A stretch of DNA of 64,000 nucleotides from Chryseobacterium aquifrigidense (GCF_006716485.1 NZ_VFPD01000001.1:2400008-2464007); one strand, 5' to 3'. Counted from the stretch's first letter, positions 35,065-43,337 are shown. The notes: generated by a model from the sequence alone, not told the origin. Program-made: numbers and translations.

Positions 35065-35218
35065 TCCAGGTCTATCAAAACTACGGATGCGGTTTATTTC
35101 CATGCAAAGATGAAATCCGGTGCCCTCAGCATATATACAATCAGGTCAACATTTATTTTCGCACCGCCTTTCAGATGCTGTCAATGCACAAGAGCAATTA
35201 TTCAGAATCCATCTTTAG
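35065..35218 (+). pseudogene. Decayed, frameshifted rebB copy
   Basis: Immediately after the previous stop the same frame reads KTTDAVYFHAKMKSGALSIY, matching the RebB start (ITDAVTQSNV... MALSNVY). The match then resumes one frame over as QSGQHLFSHRLSDAVNAQEQ, matching QSAAHSTGIMFENAVNAQNQ, until a TAG at 35216-35218. There is no start codon and the join needs an indel near 35133. A short 65-residue ORF crossing this stretch in another frame is not the gene. Confidence 0.6.
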
Positions 35219-35527
35219 CCCAAAGGAATCCGGTATTGCCAGCATACCTGCAGCAGGAATTTATTTTTGAGACAGATATTAAAAATAAAGACCGCATCCT
35301 TTTTTAAAAAAATATGCTTTAAACTCGCGCAGATTTTACAGATAGGGTTTCAGCCATTGTATTCAGAGCCACCCTTCAGAGCCAATTTATCCATAACCTG
35401 TTTATACCAATGCTTTTGAAACGCATTCATCTGCAGGATCTGTGGTGAGTTTAAAACTCAAACATAAAACTAGTTTACCTCAATAATTTATTAACCGAGA
35501 TCAGATCTCAAAAAAACAATTACAATT
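35219..35527. other. Intergenic region before the rebB array
   Basis: About 309 bases with no convincing ORF, possibly further remains of the decayed copy. A T6 run preceded by gaccgcatcc occurs near 35295. The array's own leader (gatcagatctc, then caattacaattATG) is at the end. Confidence 0.4.
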
Positions 35528-35785
35528 ATGCCAGTTAATGAACAAATCACAGACGCAGTAACACAGTCGAACGTAAAAGTAGTAGGAGAATCTCCTGCAA
35601 TGGCTCTGGCCAACGTATACCAATCTGCTGCACATTCTACGGGAATCATGTTTGAAAATGCGGTCAATACGCAAAACCAACAGAACATTTTAGGCCAGGC
35701 AGCAACCACTCAGGGTATTCTGCAAATCTATAGCCTGGATACTGTAGCAGACGCGGTTTCTATTGCGAAGATCCTTAAGCCTTAA
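35528..35785 (+). CDS. rebB: RebB-family R-body protein, array copy 1
   Basis: An 85-residue RebB subunit. The core reads ITDAVTQSNVKVVGESPAMA, then SAAHSTGIMFENAVNTQNQQ, then a C-terminal VADAVSIAKIL helix. It carries GQAATTQGILQIY in place of TQAATTQGVTQIY in copies 2 and 3. It is the first of five tandem copies with starts 335-344 bases apart. A hairpin with a T-run follows at 35817-35840. Confidence 0.93.
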   Translation: MPVNEQITDAVTQSNVKVVGESPAMALANVYQSAAHSTGIMFENAVNTQNQQNILGQAATTQGILQIYSLDTVADAVSIAKILKP

Positions 35786-35816
35786 TTTTTAAGCGGTTTG
35801 ATCAAAGTAATGACCT

Positions 35817-35840
35817 CAATCGGAAAGTCCGGTTGTTTTT
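35817..35840 (+). terminator. Hairpin with T-run between rebB copies 1 and 2
   Basis: CAATCGGA-aag-TCCGGTTG (one wobble pair) followed by TTTTT. The equivalent place after copy 2 (near 36150-36174) has only a weak relic (ccgg-aaaac-ccggtgatttt). Confidence 0.6.
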
Positions 35841-35862
35841 AACCCAATAAACCTTAATCATT

Positions 35863-36120
35863 ATGCCAGTTAATGAACAAATCACAGACGCGGTAACGCA
35901 GTCTAATGTAAAAGTAGTTGCAGAGTCTCCTGCTATGGCGTTAAGTAATGTGTATCAATCTGCTGCACATTCTACAGGAATTATGTTTGAAAACGCAACC
36001 AACGCTCAAAACCAACATAATATTGTTACCCAGGCAGCCACTACACAAGGGGTTACTCAAATCTACAGCAAAGATACCATCGCTGATGCTCTATCTATTG
36101 CTAAAATTCTTAAACCTTAA
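35863..36120 (+). CDS. rebB: RebB-family R-body protein, array copy 2
   Basis: An 85-residue copy. Relative to copy 1 it has AES for GES, ALSNVY for ALANVY, NATNAQNQHNIV in the middle, and SKDTIADALSIAKIL at the end, making it the most diverged of the five. The leader caataaaccttaatcattATG resembles those of copies 3-5. Its synonymous changes differ from its neighbours, so the copies have been separate for some time. Confidence 0.93.
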   Translation: MPVNEQITDAVTQSNVKVVAESPAMALSNVYQSAAHSTGIMFENATNAQNQHNIVTQAATTQGVTQIYSKDTIADALSIAKILKP

Positions 36121-36197
36121 ACACATTCTGCAGAGCGCAGAATCAATCAACCCGCCGGAAAACCCGGTGATTTTAACCAAAATAAACAATAATCATT

Positions 36198-36455
36198 ATG
36201 CCAGTAAACGAAAAAATCACAGACGCAGTCACTCAATCCAACGTAAAAGTAGTAGCAGAATCTCCTGCAATGGCTCTAAGTAACGTGTATCAATCAGCAG
36301 CACATTCTACAGGAATTATGTTTGAAAATGCTATTAATACTCAAAATCAGCAAAATATTGTTACTCAGGCTGCCACTACACAAGGGGTTACTCAAATCTA
36401 CAGTCTGGATACGATAGCCGATGCGGTTTCTATTGCTAAAATCCTTACTCCGTAA
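36198..36455 (+). CDS. rebB: RebB-family R-body protein, array copy 3
   Basis: An 85-residue copy beginning MPVNEKITDAV (Lys instead of Gln at residue 6) and ending AVSIAKILTP. It keeps the SAAHSTGIMFENAINTQNQQ core. The leader aataaacaataatcattATG is shared with copies 4 and 5. A perfect 10-bp hairpin terminator follows at 36491. Confidence 0.93.
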   Translation: MPVNEKITDAVTQSNVKVVAESPAMALSNVYQSAAHSTGIMFENAINTQNQQNIVTQAATTQGVTQIYSLDTIADAVSIAKILTP

Positions 36456-36490
36456 TCACTTTTTACGAATAGCTTACATATTACTATCCG

Positions 36491-36516
36491 AACAACCGGA
36501 AACTCCGGTTGTTTTT
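36491..36516 (+). terminator. Hairpin with T-run between rebB copies 3 and 4
   Basis: AACAACCGGA-aac-TCCGGTTGTT, a perfect 10-bp stem, followed by TTT. It would terminate or attenuate transcription between copies. Confidence 0.7.
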
Positions 36517-36541
36517 AAAACCTAAATAAACAATAATCATT

Positions 36542-36799
36542 ATGCCAGTAAACGAACAAATCACAGACGCGGTAACGCAATCCAACGTAAAAGTAGTAGC
36601 AGAATCTCCTGCAATGGCTCTGGCCAACGTCTATCAATCTGCAGCCCATTCTACAGGAATCCTGTTTGAAAATGCAGTGAATACACAAAACCAGCAAAAT
36701 ATTGTTACTCAGGCTGCCACTACACAAGGTATTGCACAGATCTATAGCCTGGATACAGTTGCAGATGCAGTTTCAATTGCCAAAATCCTTAATCCCTAA
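36542..36799 (+). CDS. rebB: RebB-family R-body protein, array copy 4
   Basis: An 85-residue copy with ILFENAVNTQ (Leu for Met) and a C-terminus GIAQIYSLDTVADAV ending KILNP. Its leader is the shared aataaacaataatcatt motif. It is very similar to copies 1 and 3 in protein sequence. The next hairpin is at 36835. Confidence 0.93.
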   Translation: MPVNEQITDAVTQSNVKVVAESPAMALANVYQSAAHSTGILFENAVNTQNQQNIVTQAATTQGIAQIYSLDTVADAVSIAKILNP

Positions 36800-36834
36800 T
36801 TCGTTGTTGCGAATCGCTTAAATACCATTATCCG

Positions 36835-36860
36835 AACAACCGGAAATTCCGGTTGTTTTT
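36835..36860 (+). terminator. Hairpin with T-run between rebB copies 4 and 5
   Basis: AACAACCGGA-aat-TCCGGTTGTT then TTT: the same stem as the hairpin at 36491 with one loop change, so the spacer is duplicated with the gene. Confidence 0.7.
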
Positions 36861-36883
36861 AACCCAAATAAACAATAATCATT

Positions 36884-37147
36884 ATGCCAGTAAACGAACA
36901 AATCACAGACGCAGTAACGCAATCCAACGTAAAAGTAGTTGGAGAATCTCCTGCTATGGCTTTAAGTAACGTATATCAATCCGCTGCACACTCTACAGGA
37001 ATTATGTTTGAAAATGCAGTGAATGCTCAAAACCAACAAAATATCTTAGGTCAGGCTGCTACTACACAAGGTGTCATCCAGATCTACAGCATGGATACGG
37101 TAGCAGATGCCGTTTCTATTGCTAAAATATTACATCCTAAATTATAG
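36884..37147 (+). CDS. rebB: RebB-family R-body protein, array copy 5
   Basis: An 87-residue copy, two residues longer at the end (KILHPKL). It has GES and GQAATTQGVIQIYSMDTV, so it shares features with copies 1 and 3, suggesting gene conversion or shuffling among copies. It closes the array, and a different, stronger terminator follows. Confidence 0.93.
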   Translation: MPVNEQITDAVTQSNVKVVGESPAMALSNVYQSAAHSTGIMFENAVNAQNQQNILGQAATTQGVIQIYSMDTVADAVSIAKILHPKL

Positions 37148-37167
37148 TGTTTTTTAGATTTCTTGTG

Positions 37168-37206
37168 ATCAAGGAGTACATTCACGTGCTCCCTGATTCT
37201 TTTTTG
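37168..37206 (+). terminator. Terminator of the rebB array
   Basis: atcaaggagtac / gtgctccctgat stem (one wobble, one mismatch) with a 6-base loop, followed by TCTTTTTTG. Confidence 0.65.
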
Positions 37207-37213
37207 AATAAAG

Positions 37214-37894
37214 CTATTTATCAAACAATACAATTTCTTCAGGGTCTATGACTTTATTCTGTACAGCATAAATAACAAGTCCCGCCATATTTTTCACTCC
37301 GGTCTTGATCATCAGATTGGTCTTATGGGTTTCTACCGTTTTGGGTGAAATAAACAGAGAGTCTGCAATTTCTTTGGTGCTCAGCTGCTGACAAACTAAT
37401 CGTAAAACATCAATTTCCCTGTCTGTCAGTTCATCTTTGGAGAACGCATGAAATTCCGGAAGCTTGTTGGAAAGCTGGGTTCTCATGACATCCATCTGAT
37501 CATTGGAAAAATAATGTCCGGTATGATGAACAGTCTTCATCACAGATAACAATTCTTCCAGTTCAATTTCTTTTGGTAAAAAAGCATGAGCTCCCATTTT
37601 CAGCATCTGTCCCATGAATGAACGACGGTAGAAGCTGGAGAGAACAATGATTTTTGTTTCGGTTTCTTTGCGGGCCAGTTCGGTCATCACTTCAAGACCG
37701 TCCCCATTGGCCATTCTCAGATCCAGAATCAGGATATCTAAAGAAGCTGAATCCTGTTCTTTAAGAAACTGATACCCGCCTGTAGAGGTAAGCATCACCT
37801 GATAGTCTCCATTGTTTTCCATATAATTTTTTAAAAGCTGTACAAACAGCAGATCATCATCTACAATTCCGATTTTAATTTTTGAGTGTTCCAT
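37214..37894 (-). CDS. NarL/FixJ-type response regulator
   Basis: A 226-residue regulator. The receiver domain (1-~125) has the acidic cluster VDDD at 11-14 and the phospho-acceptor Asp58 in LILDLRM. A LuxR-type HTH follows (about 160-222: LTDREIDVLRLVCQQLSTKE, then SPKTVETHKTNL). Its gene is the last of a four-gene minus-strand operon and converges on the rebB array, 67 bases from its final stop. The cognate kinase is directly upstream. It is the best candidate to control R-body gene expression. Confidence 0.92.
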   Translation of the reverse strand: MEHSKIKIGIVDDDLLFVQLLKNYMENNGDYQVMLTSTGGYQFLKEQDSASLDILILDLRMANGDGLEVMTELARKETETKIIVLSSFYRRSFMGQMLKMGAHAFLPKEIELEELLSVMKTVHHTGHYFSNDQMDVMRTQLSNKLPEFHAFSKDELTDREIDVLRLVCQQLSTKEIADSLFISPKTVETHKTNLMIKTGVKNMAGLVIYAVQNKVIDPEEIVLFDK

Positions 37895-37902
37895 GTTTAT
37901 TT

Positions 37903-38652
37903 TTATTGTATTGCCATACAGGTTATAAATTTTGTACCTTTTTCAGGCTGGGTTTTAAGTTTATAGATGGCTTTAATTTTTTGTGTTCTTGTTTTAATAT
38001 TCCTCAGCCCAATACCTCCAGACTGGTTTTCAATGATGAATCCGCGGCCGTTATCCTCTATGGTTAATATTAAATAATTCAGAGAGATTCTTAAGGAGAC
38101 ATCTACTCTGGTGGCTTCCGCATGTTTTAAAATATTGGTGATCAGTTCCTGAACAATTCTGAAAAGATTAAGTTTTACAGGATTACTGATCGGTATTCTG
38201 ATCGTCATATGATTGAAAATAACCTCTATATTTTTATTAACCTGCTCAAGATAGTCTGCAATCAAATCTACCAGTTCCACCTCATCGAGGTCAGGCGGCG
38301 TAAGATTATGGGATAATTCCCTTATCAGCTGCATAGACTTTTTTAAATCACGATTAAGTTCTTCCGGCATTTTATCATTAAGATTCAAACGGATAAGATT
38401 TAACTGTGAAATAATATTATCATGAAGTTCTTCTGCCAACCGTTCCCTGTCCTGTTCCTGTAAAAGAAGCATATTCTCCCAATGTTCATTTTTTGAATTA
38501 CGGACCAGACGGGAAACTTTCTTTTTGTTTTTCCTTATGCTTTTTAAATAACTAATAACCAATAAAGTAACAAATAATGTTGTTAAAGAAAACAATCCAA
38601 TACCGATCCATATCCATACAATTATCTGATCCTGATTTTCCCAACGCCCCAT
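37903..38652 (-). CDS. Histidine kinase of the LytS/NarX-like HisKA_3 type
   Basis: A 249-residue kinase. One N-terminal membrane helix (about 10-36) is followed by the dimerisation and phosphorylation helix with His77 (ERLAEELHDNII), then an ATPase domain: NILKHAEATRV (N box), IEDNGRGF (G1) and GGIGLRNIKTR (G2). It has no extracellular sensor domain of its own. The preceding gene, which it overlaps by 31 bases, encodes a multi-spanning membrane protein that may be the sensor. It pairs with the response regulator 8 bases downstream. Confidence 0.9.
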   Translation of the reverse strand: MGRWENQDQIIVWIWIGIGLFSLTTLFVTLLVISYLKSIRKNKKKVSRLVRNSKNEHWENMLLLQEQDRERLAEELHDNIISQLNLIRLNLNDKMPEELNRDLKKSMQLIRELSHNLTPPDLDEVELVDLIADYLEQVNKNIEVIFNHMTIRIPISNPVKLNLFRIVQELITNILKHAEATRVDVSLRISLNYLILTIEDNGRGFIIENQSGGIGLRNIKTRTQKIKAIYKLKTQPEKGTKFITCMAIQ

Positions 38653-39266
38653 CCCAGATTAATAAAAGCAAGATAAAAAGACAATAGCAAAATGCCTCTA
38701 AAAAGCCAGATAGGAGCTACCCAGTTCAGATGGTTGCTGATTAAAAAATTAAAGGTAGTGGATATGATACATTCTATAGAAAAAAACAGAAAAACGATAA
38801 TGTTCACAATAAACATATCCCTATCTGCCCTACCTTCCCTGATGACTTTCATAAAATAAGCAGCAGCATAGCTACAGATGATCATACTGGTGATAATATT
38901 GGAATAAAAAGTAACCTGCATATCATTTTGCACAAATACCCCATTAATAATCAAAACCAGGACAGCATAACAATAGACCAATCCTCTTAATCTGCGGGAA
39001 AGCTGTATATAATAATTGTTATAGATCACCGTAAGGATCATCAAACCAAAAAACTGGCTCAATATATAATTGTAAGTATTGAGGGTATTTAATTTCATCA
39101 GCCGGTCGGTTAAATCCGTGAGTTCCAGCATCAATTCTCCTGAGAGCAGTACAATCACAGGAAGTTTTGTTTTGATCCCTTCTTTTATCAGTACAACCAA
39201 TCCGGTGCATAAGACGAGATTAATTATAATTTGTAAATAAAGGGATAAACTGTTATACGAAAACAC
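38622..39266 (-). CDS. Polytopic membrane protein, possible sensor partner
   Basis: A 214-residue protein beginning with GTG (39266) and having about seven hydrophobic segments. No signature is recognised. Its 5' end overlaps the upstream gene by 14 bases and its 3' end overlaps the histidine kinase by 31 bases, an arrangement that implies coupled synthesis. A split sensor, with membrane spans in one protein and the kinase in the next, is a reasonable reading, similar in layout to 7TM-type sensor kinases. Direct evidence is lacking. Confidence 0.65.
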   Translation of the reverse strand: MFSYNSLSLYLQIIINLVLCTGLVVLIKEGIKTKLPVIVLLSGELMLELTDLTDRLMKLNTLNTYNYILSQFFGLMILTVIYNNYYIQLSRRLRGLVYCYAVLVLIINGVFVQNDMQVTFYSNIITSMIICSYAAAYFMKVIREGRADRDMFIVNIIVFLFFSIECIISTTFNFLISNHLNWVAPIWLFRGILLLSFYLAFINLGWGVGKIRIR

Positions 39267-39966
39267 GGGTACTTTGCTTCAGAAGTTGATAATCATTAAG
39301 AGTATCAATAATCGTAAAAGGAGGTCTTGGTGTAGAATAATTTTCAGCAGTTTCACTCATATGATTAATAGCGAGACTTTTCACAGTAATAATTTCAATA
39401 TGATAAGGGAATCCAGGATCTTTTTTTTCCAGATCATCTGTAAGCCCAAAGAAGCTGGTACACGTCTGCCCTGCTGTAATTCCTATATTTTTATAATCTG
39501 AGAACGGTATGGAAATCAGTTGAAAAATATCTTCTGTTTTCTGAGCCTGCAGCCACGAATTCCCAAACATATTCCATCTGAAACTACGGTTGATGGCTGA
39601 TTCTGCAGTAATAGGAGGAACATCTATCACCATATCATTGCTGCTTTCTATTTTTGATTCACTGAATTCTACTAAAAAGTCTTTTATAAGAATGGTATTG
39701 AAATCAGCATCTTTATCACTTTTAGAATCAATGAGAAAAAATTTCAGCTTACCTTCATGAATTCCCACGTAAGCATGGATCATTGGGAGCTCCATAGTTC
39801 CAAGGTTTCTTTTCCACTGTTCAATGTCTTCACCTGAAACACTGAAGTGAGTTCCCTGATTCAAATAATTCAAAATTTCTGCTCCATTTCTATCAATTCC
39901 GTTTTTATAAGAATCGATAAGATTTTTCCATTTTCTGATAGCTTCAAAGATGTTTTCAGTAGTCAT
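39253..39966 (-). CDS. Unknown cytosolic protein heading the two-component operon
   Basis: A 237-residue soluble protein with no recognised domain. The first 75 residues are helical (IRKWKNLIDSYKNGIDRNG). The rest is mixed, with VGIHEGKLKFFLIDSKSD and FTIIDTLNDYQLLKQ. It is first in the operon, overlapping the membrane protein gene. A role in signalling to the R-body genes is inferred from synteny only. The 204-base region upstream (39967-40170) is shared with the divergent lysE-type gene. Confidence 0.6.
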   Translation of the reverse strand: MTTENIFEAIRKWKNLIDSYKNGIDRNGAEILNYLNQGTHFSVSGEDIEQWKRNLGTMELPMIHAYVGIHEGKLKFFLIDSKSDKDADFNTILIKDFLVEFSESKIESSNDMVIDVPPITAESAINRSFRWNMFGNSWLQAQKTEDIFQLISIPFSDYKNIGITAGQTCTSFFGLTDDLEKKDPGFPYHIEIITVKSLAINHMSETAENYSTPRPPFTIIDTLNDYQLLKQSTRVFV

Positions 39967-40128
39967 GATAATATTTATTTGTGAATGATAATTATTTTAT
40001 GAGTTGAAATTTACAAAAAAAACAGACTGATATTTTTTTTAAATCACATTCAGGTGGAAAATAAAATTTAATTGAATGAAAATGAATTTTTCTTCTGTTT
40101 CTAATAAAATTTAATCAGGAACACCTCT

Positions 40129-40136
40129 TATCTTTG
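40129..40136 (+). promoter_or_regulatory. Putative -7 promoter element
   Basis: TATCTTTG, an exact TAnnTTTG match, 35 bases before the ATG of the LysE-family gene. Confidence 0.5.
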
Positions 40137-40170
40137 CACCGGAAACCTTCTCATTTAAATAAGAACTCCC

Positions 40171-40806
40171 ATGATTCCATTTCACGAGCTTATATTTTTT
40201 ATTCTGGCTGCACTCATTTTGGTGATCAGTCCTGGTCCTAATATGATTTATCTGATTTCAAAATCCATTACCCAGGGAAAAAAGTCCGGGTTTATCTCCT
40301 TAGCCGGAGTTGTATGCGGATTTTTGTTCCATATCATCATGGTATCTTTTGGTCTCACCGCTGTTTTACTGGCTGTTCCGCTTGCGTATACCATTCTTAA
40401 AACACTGGGAACTGTCTATCTTTTATATCTTGCTTATCAGGCTATAAAACCGAAAAGCAAAAACATTTTTGATGTTGACAGAAATGTTGCCCATGATAGT
40501 CCAAAAAAGCTTTTCACCATTGGTTTTTTAACGAATGTTTTGAATCCTAAAGTAGCTGTGTTTTACCTGTCTTTCTTTCCTCAGTTCATCAAGCCAGCGT
40601 ATGGTTCGATATTTACCCAAAGCCTTGAACTTGGGGTCATTCAGGTCCTGATCAGCTTCAGCATCAACTTTATCATTGTTTTAACAGCTGCAAGAGTAGC
40701 TTTATTCTTTTCCCAAAATCCGGTCTGGATAAAAGTACAGAAATGGTTTATGGCCAGTGTCTTAACCTATTTAGCTATAAAAATGGCATTTTCAAAAGCA
40801 AAATAA
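40171..40806 (+). CDS. LysE/RhtB-family amino-acid exporter
   Basis: A 211-residue membrane protein with about six helices. The N-terminal SPGPNMIYLISKSITQGKKS is the RhtB signature, and LKTLGTVYLLYLAYQAI is the conserved second block. It exports amino acids or derivatives; the substrate cannot be told. It is a single-gene unit with a promoter motif. An 8-bp hairpin (CGGAACAG / CTGTTCCG) follows but lacks a T-run. Confidence 0.9.
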   Translation: MIPFHELIFFILAALILVISPGPNMIYLISKSITQGKKSGFISLAGVVCGFLFHIIMVSFGLTAVLLAVPLAYTILKTLGTVYLLYLAYQAIKPKSKNIFDVDRNVAHDSPKKLFTIGFLTNVLNPKVAVFYLSFFPQFIKPAYGSIFTQSLELGVIQVLISFSINFIIVLTAARVALFFSQNPVWIKVQKWFMASVLTYLAIKMAFSKAK

Positions 40807-40982
40807 AATCCGGAACAGGTTTCTTTCTGTTCCGAATTCCGGTGTATATTCATATAAAATCTGACTTGAAGAAAAGCACCATGTTATGCACCGCGAATTT
40901 GAGATTAAAATCCGGAATGTAAAACCGTGAAAATACGTAATTTTACCCTTGCGTATTATCCTCATCACAACAGGTTTAAAAG

Positions 40983-41846
40983 ATGAAACAGATCATTCCT
41001 ACTTACGACTTAAACGGTATTACCCATCATCAGTTCCATATCAAAAGGATGGATAAACGTACTCAGAATGCGGGAGATATTCTTTTGGATAAAGGCATAC
41101 ATCGCGACAGCCATTATATTTTTACCTGTATGGAAAGCGGTCACGTGAGAATGATGGTCGATTTTAAAACCATTGAAGCCAAAGAATCCACTATTTTCTG
41201 CGTATTGCCGGGTCAGGTACATCAGGGACTTCTCATGGAAGAGGTCTGCGGATGGTTTGTTGCTGTAAAAGCGGAACTTGTTCCCGATACCGTACGTTCT
41301 TTTTTTGATGAATCCCTGGGCGAAATACAGCCACTGCCGATGGATAAAAGCCTCATCAAAAAAATCAATACCACAGCCAGCATGCTTCATGCATCTTATA
41401 CGAACGAAATGCTTTCTTCCAAAGAAGGATTTCTGGTTGTACAGTCGTTGCTTAACGCATTCCTTGGAATGTTTGCTTTAATGTATTCTCAGAAAAATAT
41501 TTCTCCTGCTTCAGGTGAAAACCGTGCTTTACAACTGTGCAGAGCATTCAGAATTTTGGTTCGAAAAGATTTTAAAACCATGAAAAGTCCATCTGAATAT
41601 GCAGAAGTTTTAAATATTACAAGAGGATACCTGACTGAAACGGTTCGCGAAGTGACAGGAAAGCCCGCACAACACTGGATTCATCAGGAAATTTTGATTG
41701 AAGCCAAAAGATTACTGGTTTTTACCAATCTGAGTGTAAAAGAAGTGGCTTATGAACTGGGATATAGTGATCACACCTATTTCAGTCGTCTATTTTCCAA
41801 ACTGGAAGATCAATCTCCATCACAATTCCGGAATCAACATCAATAG
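40983..41846 (+). CDS. AraC-family transcriptional regulator
   Basis: A 287-residue regulator. An N-terminal cupin-like effector domain (about 25-110, ESTIFCVLPGQVHQGLL) is followed by two C-terminal HTH motifs (about 185-285: SPSEYAEVLNITRGYLTE, then AYELGYSDHTYFSRLFSK). It sits 88 bases upstream of the siderophore-interacting protein gene on the same strand and may regulate it. Confidence 0.88.
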   Translation: MKQIIPTYDLNGITHHQFHIKRMDKRTQNAGDILLDKGIHRDSHYIFTCMESGHVRMMVDFKTIEAKESTIFCVLPGQVHQGLLMEEVCGWFVAVKAELVPDTVRSFFDESLGEIQPLPMDKSLIKKINTTASMLHASYTNEMLSSKEGFLVVQSLLNAFLGMFALMYSQKNISPASGENRALQLCRAFRILVRKDFKTMKSPSEYAEVLNITRGYLTETVREVTGKPAQHWIHQEILIEAKRLLVFTNLSVKEVAYELGYSDHTYFSRLFSKLEDQSPSQFRNQHQ

Positions 41847-41934
41847 TTCACAACCACGAATAGTCCAATTAATTCCCCGAAACTGCTATCGGTATTTTCC
41901 CATTTTGCAACGTCCTTTGCAATAAAAATAATTT

Positions 41935-42657
41935 ATGCCAAGCCTGCCAAAATGGATCAATGACACCGTAGAAAATGTTTGGTCCTCAAAATTTAAAGAA
42001 TGTACCGTTAGCCATATAGAACAGATTACCAATGATCTTCGACTGATACGCTTTGAAACGGATTTACAGGAGGTTCCTTATGAACCCGCCTACGCTATTG
42101 GAATAAGAATCAATGATCGTGATTTCAGGAATTATTCACCTTTTAATTTTAACAAGGAAGCGGGAACTTTCGATGTTTTATTTCACTTACATGATAAGTC
42201 TGCTGCAGGAAGTAATTTTGTCACTCAACTCATAAAAGGAGCTTCCATCAAGCTTTTAATGCCCAGAGGAAAACAATTTTTTACTCCTGATGCTAAAATT
42301 CATTTTTCTGTGGGTGATGAAACTTCTTTGGGAAGTTCTATTTCCATCAAGGAAGCCGTAGAGGAATCCGGTTCTTTATTCATATGCCTTCATGAACTGG
42401 AAGAGTGTTCTGCTCTGGAAAAACTGAATTTATATGGTTACCACAGCCCCAAGAACAATACCATGAGAATGATTGAAGCATTGAATGATTTTCTGAGGGA
42501 AGAAAAAGATTCTATTTCTGATAATGAAGTGATTTTTTACCTTACCGGAAACGGAGGAAAAATGTCTCTGATCAGAAAATTTCTTAAAGCCAGAGGAGTT
42601 TCTCCCAAGTGCATAAAATCACAGGCATATTGGATTGAAGGAAAAAAAGGCCTGTAA
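41935..42657 (+). CDS. Siderophore-interacting protein (FAD-type ferric reductase)
   Basis: A 240-residue flavoprotein of the SIP/ViuB family that reduces ferric siderophores in the cytoplasm. The FAD-binding block is FRNYSPFNF (residues about 64-72), and the NAD(P)-binding half ends with the typical SQAYWIEGKKG. The gene is somewhat short compared with enterobacterial ViuB but appears complete. It is preceded by the AraC-type gene. Iron-dependent expression is likely but no Fur site was identified. Confidence 0.82.
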   Translation: MPSLPKWINDTVENVWSSKFKECTVSHIEQITNDLRLIRFETDLQEVPYEPAYAIGIRINDRDFRNYSPFNFNKEAGTFDVLFHLHDKSAAGSNFVTQLIKGASIKLLMPRGKQFFTPDAKIHFSVGDETSLGSSISIKEAVEESGSLFICLHELEECSALEKLNLYGYHSPKNNTMRMIEALNDFLREEKDSISDNEVIFYLTGNGGKMSLIRKFLKARGVSPKCIKSQAYWIEGKKGL

Positions 42658-42692
42658 AATAGTAAAACAACTGTATTTAACTATAATAATGA

Positions 42693-42732
42693 AACTTTAA
42701 CCGGCAATAGAAAATTATTGCCGGATAAAGTT
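42693..42732. terminator. Hairpin between convergent genes
   Basis: CCGGCAAT / ATTGCCGG, extended outward by AACTTTA / TAAAGTT. It is nearly symmetrical and can serve both strands. There is no long T-run. Confidence 0.55.
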
Positions 42733-42758
42733 ATCATTACTACATCCTAAAATTTAAA

Positions 42759-43337
42759 TTATTTCTGTTTCTTTCCTAGTTCCTTCACTTTCCTTAACCA
42801 TTGAACCCGCTGCTCATCTTTAGAATTCCGGATAATTCCGATATAAGTCAGTTTAACGGGTTTTACTCCACAATATTCCAATATGGATTTTTTAAGCTGA
42901 TTCACGCTGGGCCTGCCAAAAAACAGACGGTAATACCATCCCGGCTGGTCTAATGTGGTAATAATGTGAGCCGTTTTTCCTTTCAGCAGCTTGTCCCACC
43001 ACACAGAATTTTCACGATATTTATAGGCCATTCCCGGTAAAAAAAGTCGGTCTATGAATCCTTTCATTAGCGCTGGAAATCCTCCCCACCAGACAGGATG
43101 TATCCAAACGAGATGATCTGCCCACTGAATAACTTCCCAGGCTTTCAACAGATCCGGCTCAAGCTCCATTCTTTTCTGATATCCGAACTGTAAATTGGGA
43201 TTGAAGTGTAAATCCCTTATCACTATTTCTTTTACTTCAGCTCCTGCTTCTATTGCTCCTGATCTGTAAGCTTCTGCTATCCCAAAATTGAAAGAATCTT
43301 TATTGGGATGTCCGTTAATGATAGCTATTTTTTTCAT
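42759..43337 (-). CDS. Flavodoxin-fold NAD(P)H oxidoreductase
   Basis: A 192-residue member of the NQO/MdaB/KefF family, reducing quinones or similar acceptors with FMN or FAD. GHPNKDSFNF (residues about 9-18) binds the flavin phosphate, and WIHPVWWGGFPALMKGFID (about 98-116) is the conserved active-site loop. It overlaps the upstream dehydrogenase-like gene by 4 bases (ATGA), forming a two-gene unit behind a Crp-type regulator. Confidence 0.88.
   Translation of the reverse strand: MKKIAIINGHPNKDSFNFGIAEAYRSGAIEAGAEVKEIVIRDLHFNPNLQFGYQKRMELEPDLLKAWEVIQWADHLVWIHPVWWGGFPALMKGFIDRLFLPGMAYKYRENSVWWDKLLKGKTAHIITTLDQPGWYYRLFFGRPSVNQLKKSILEYCGVKPVKLTYIGIIRNSKDEQRVQWLRKVKELGKKQK

Noticed and set aside
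35110..35307. 65-residue ORF before the rebB array
   Set aside because: RebB similarity lies in two other frames across the same bases, and this frame has no family-like sequence or start context.
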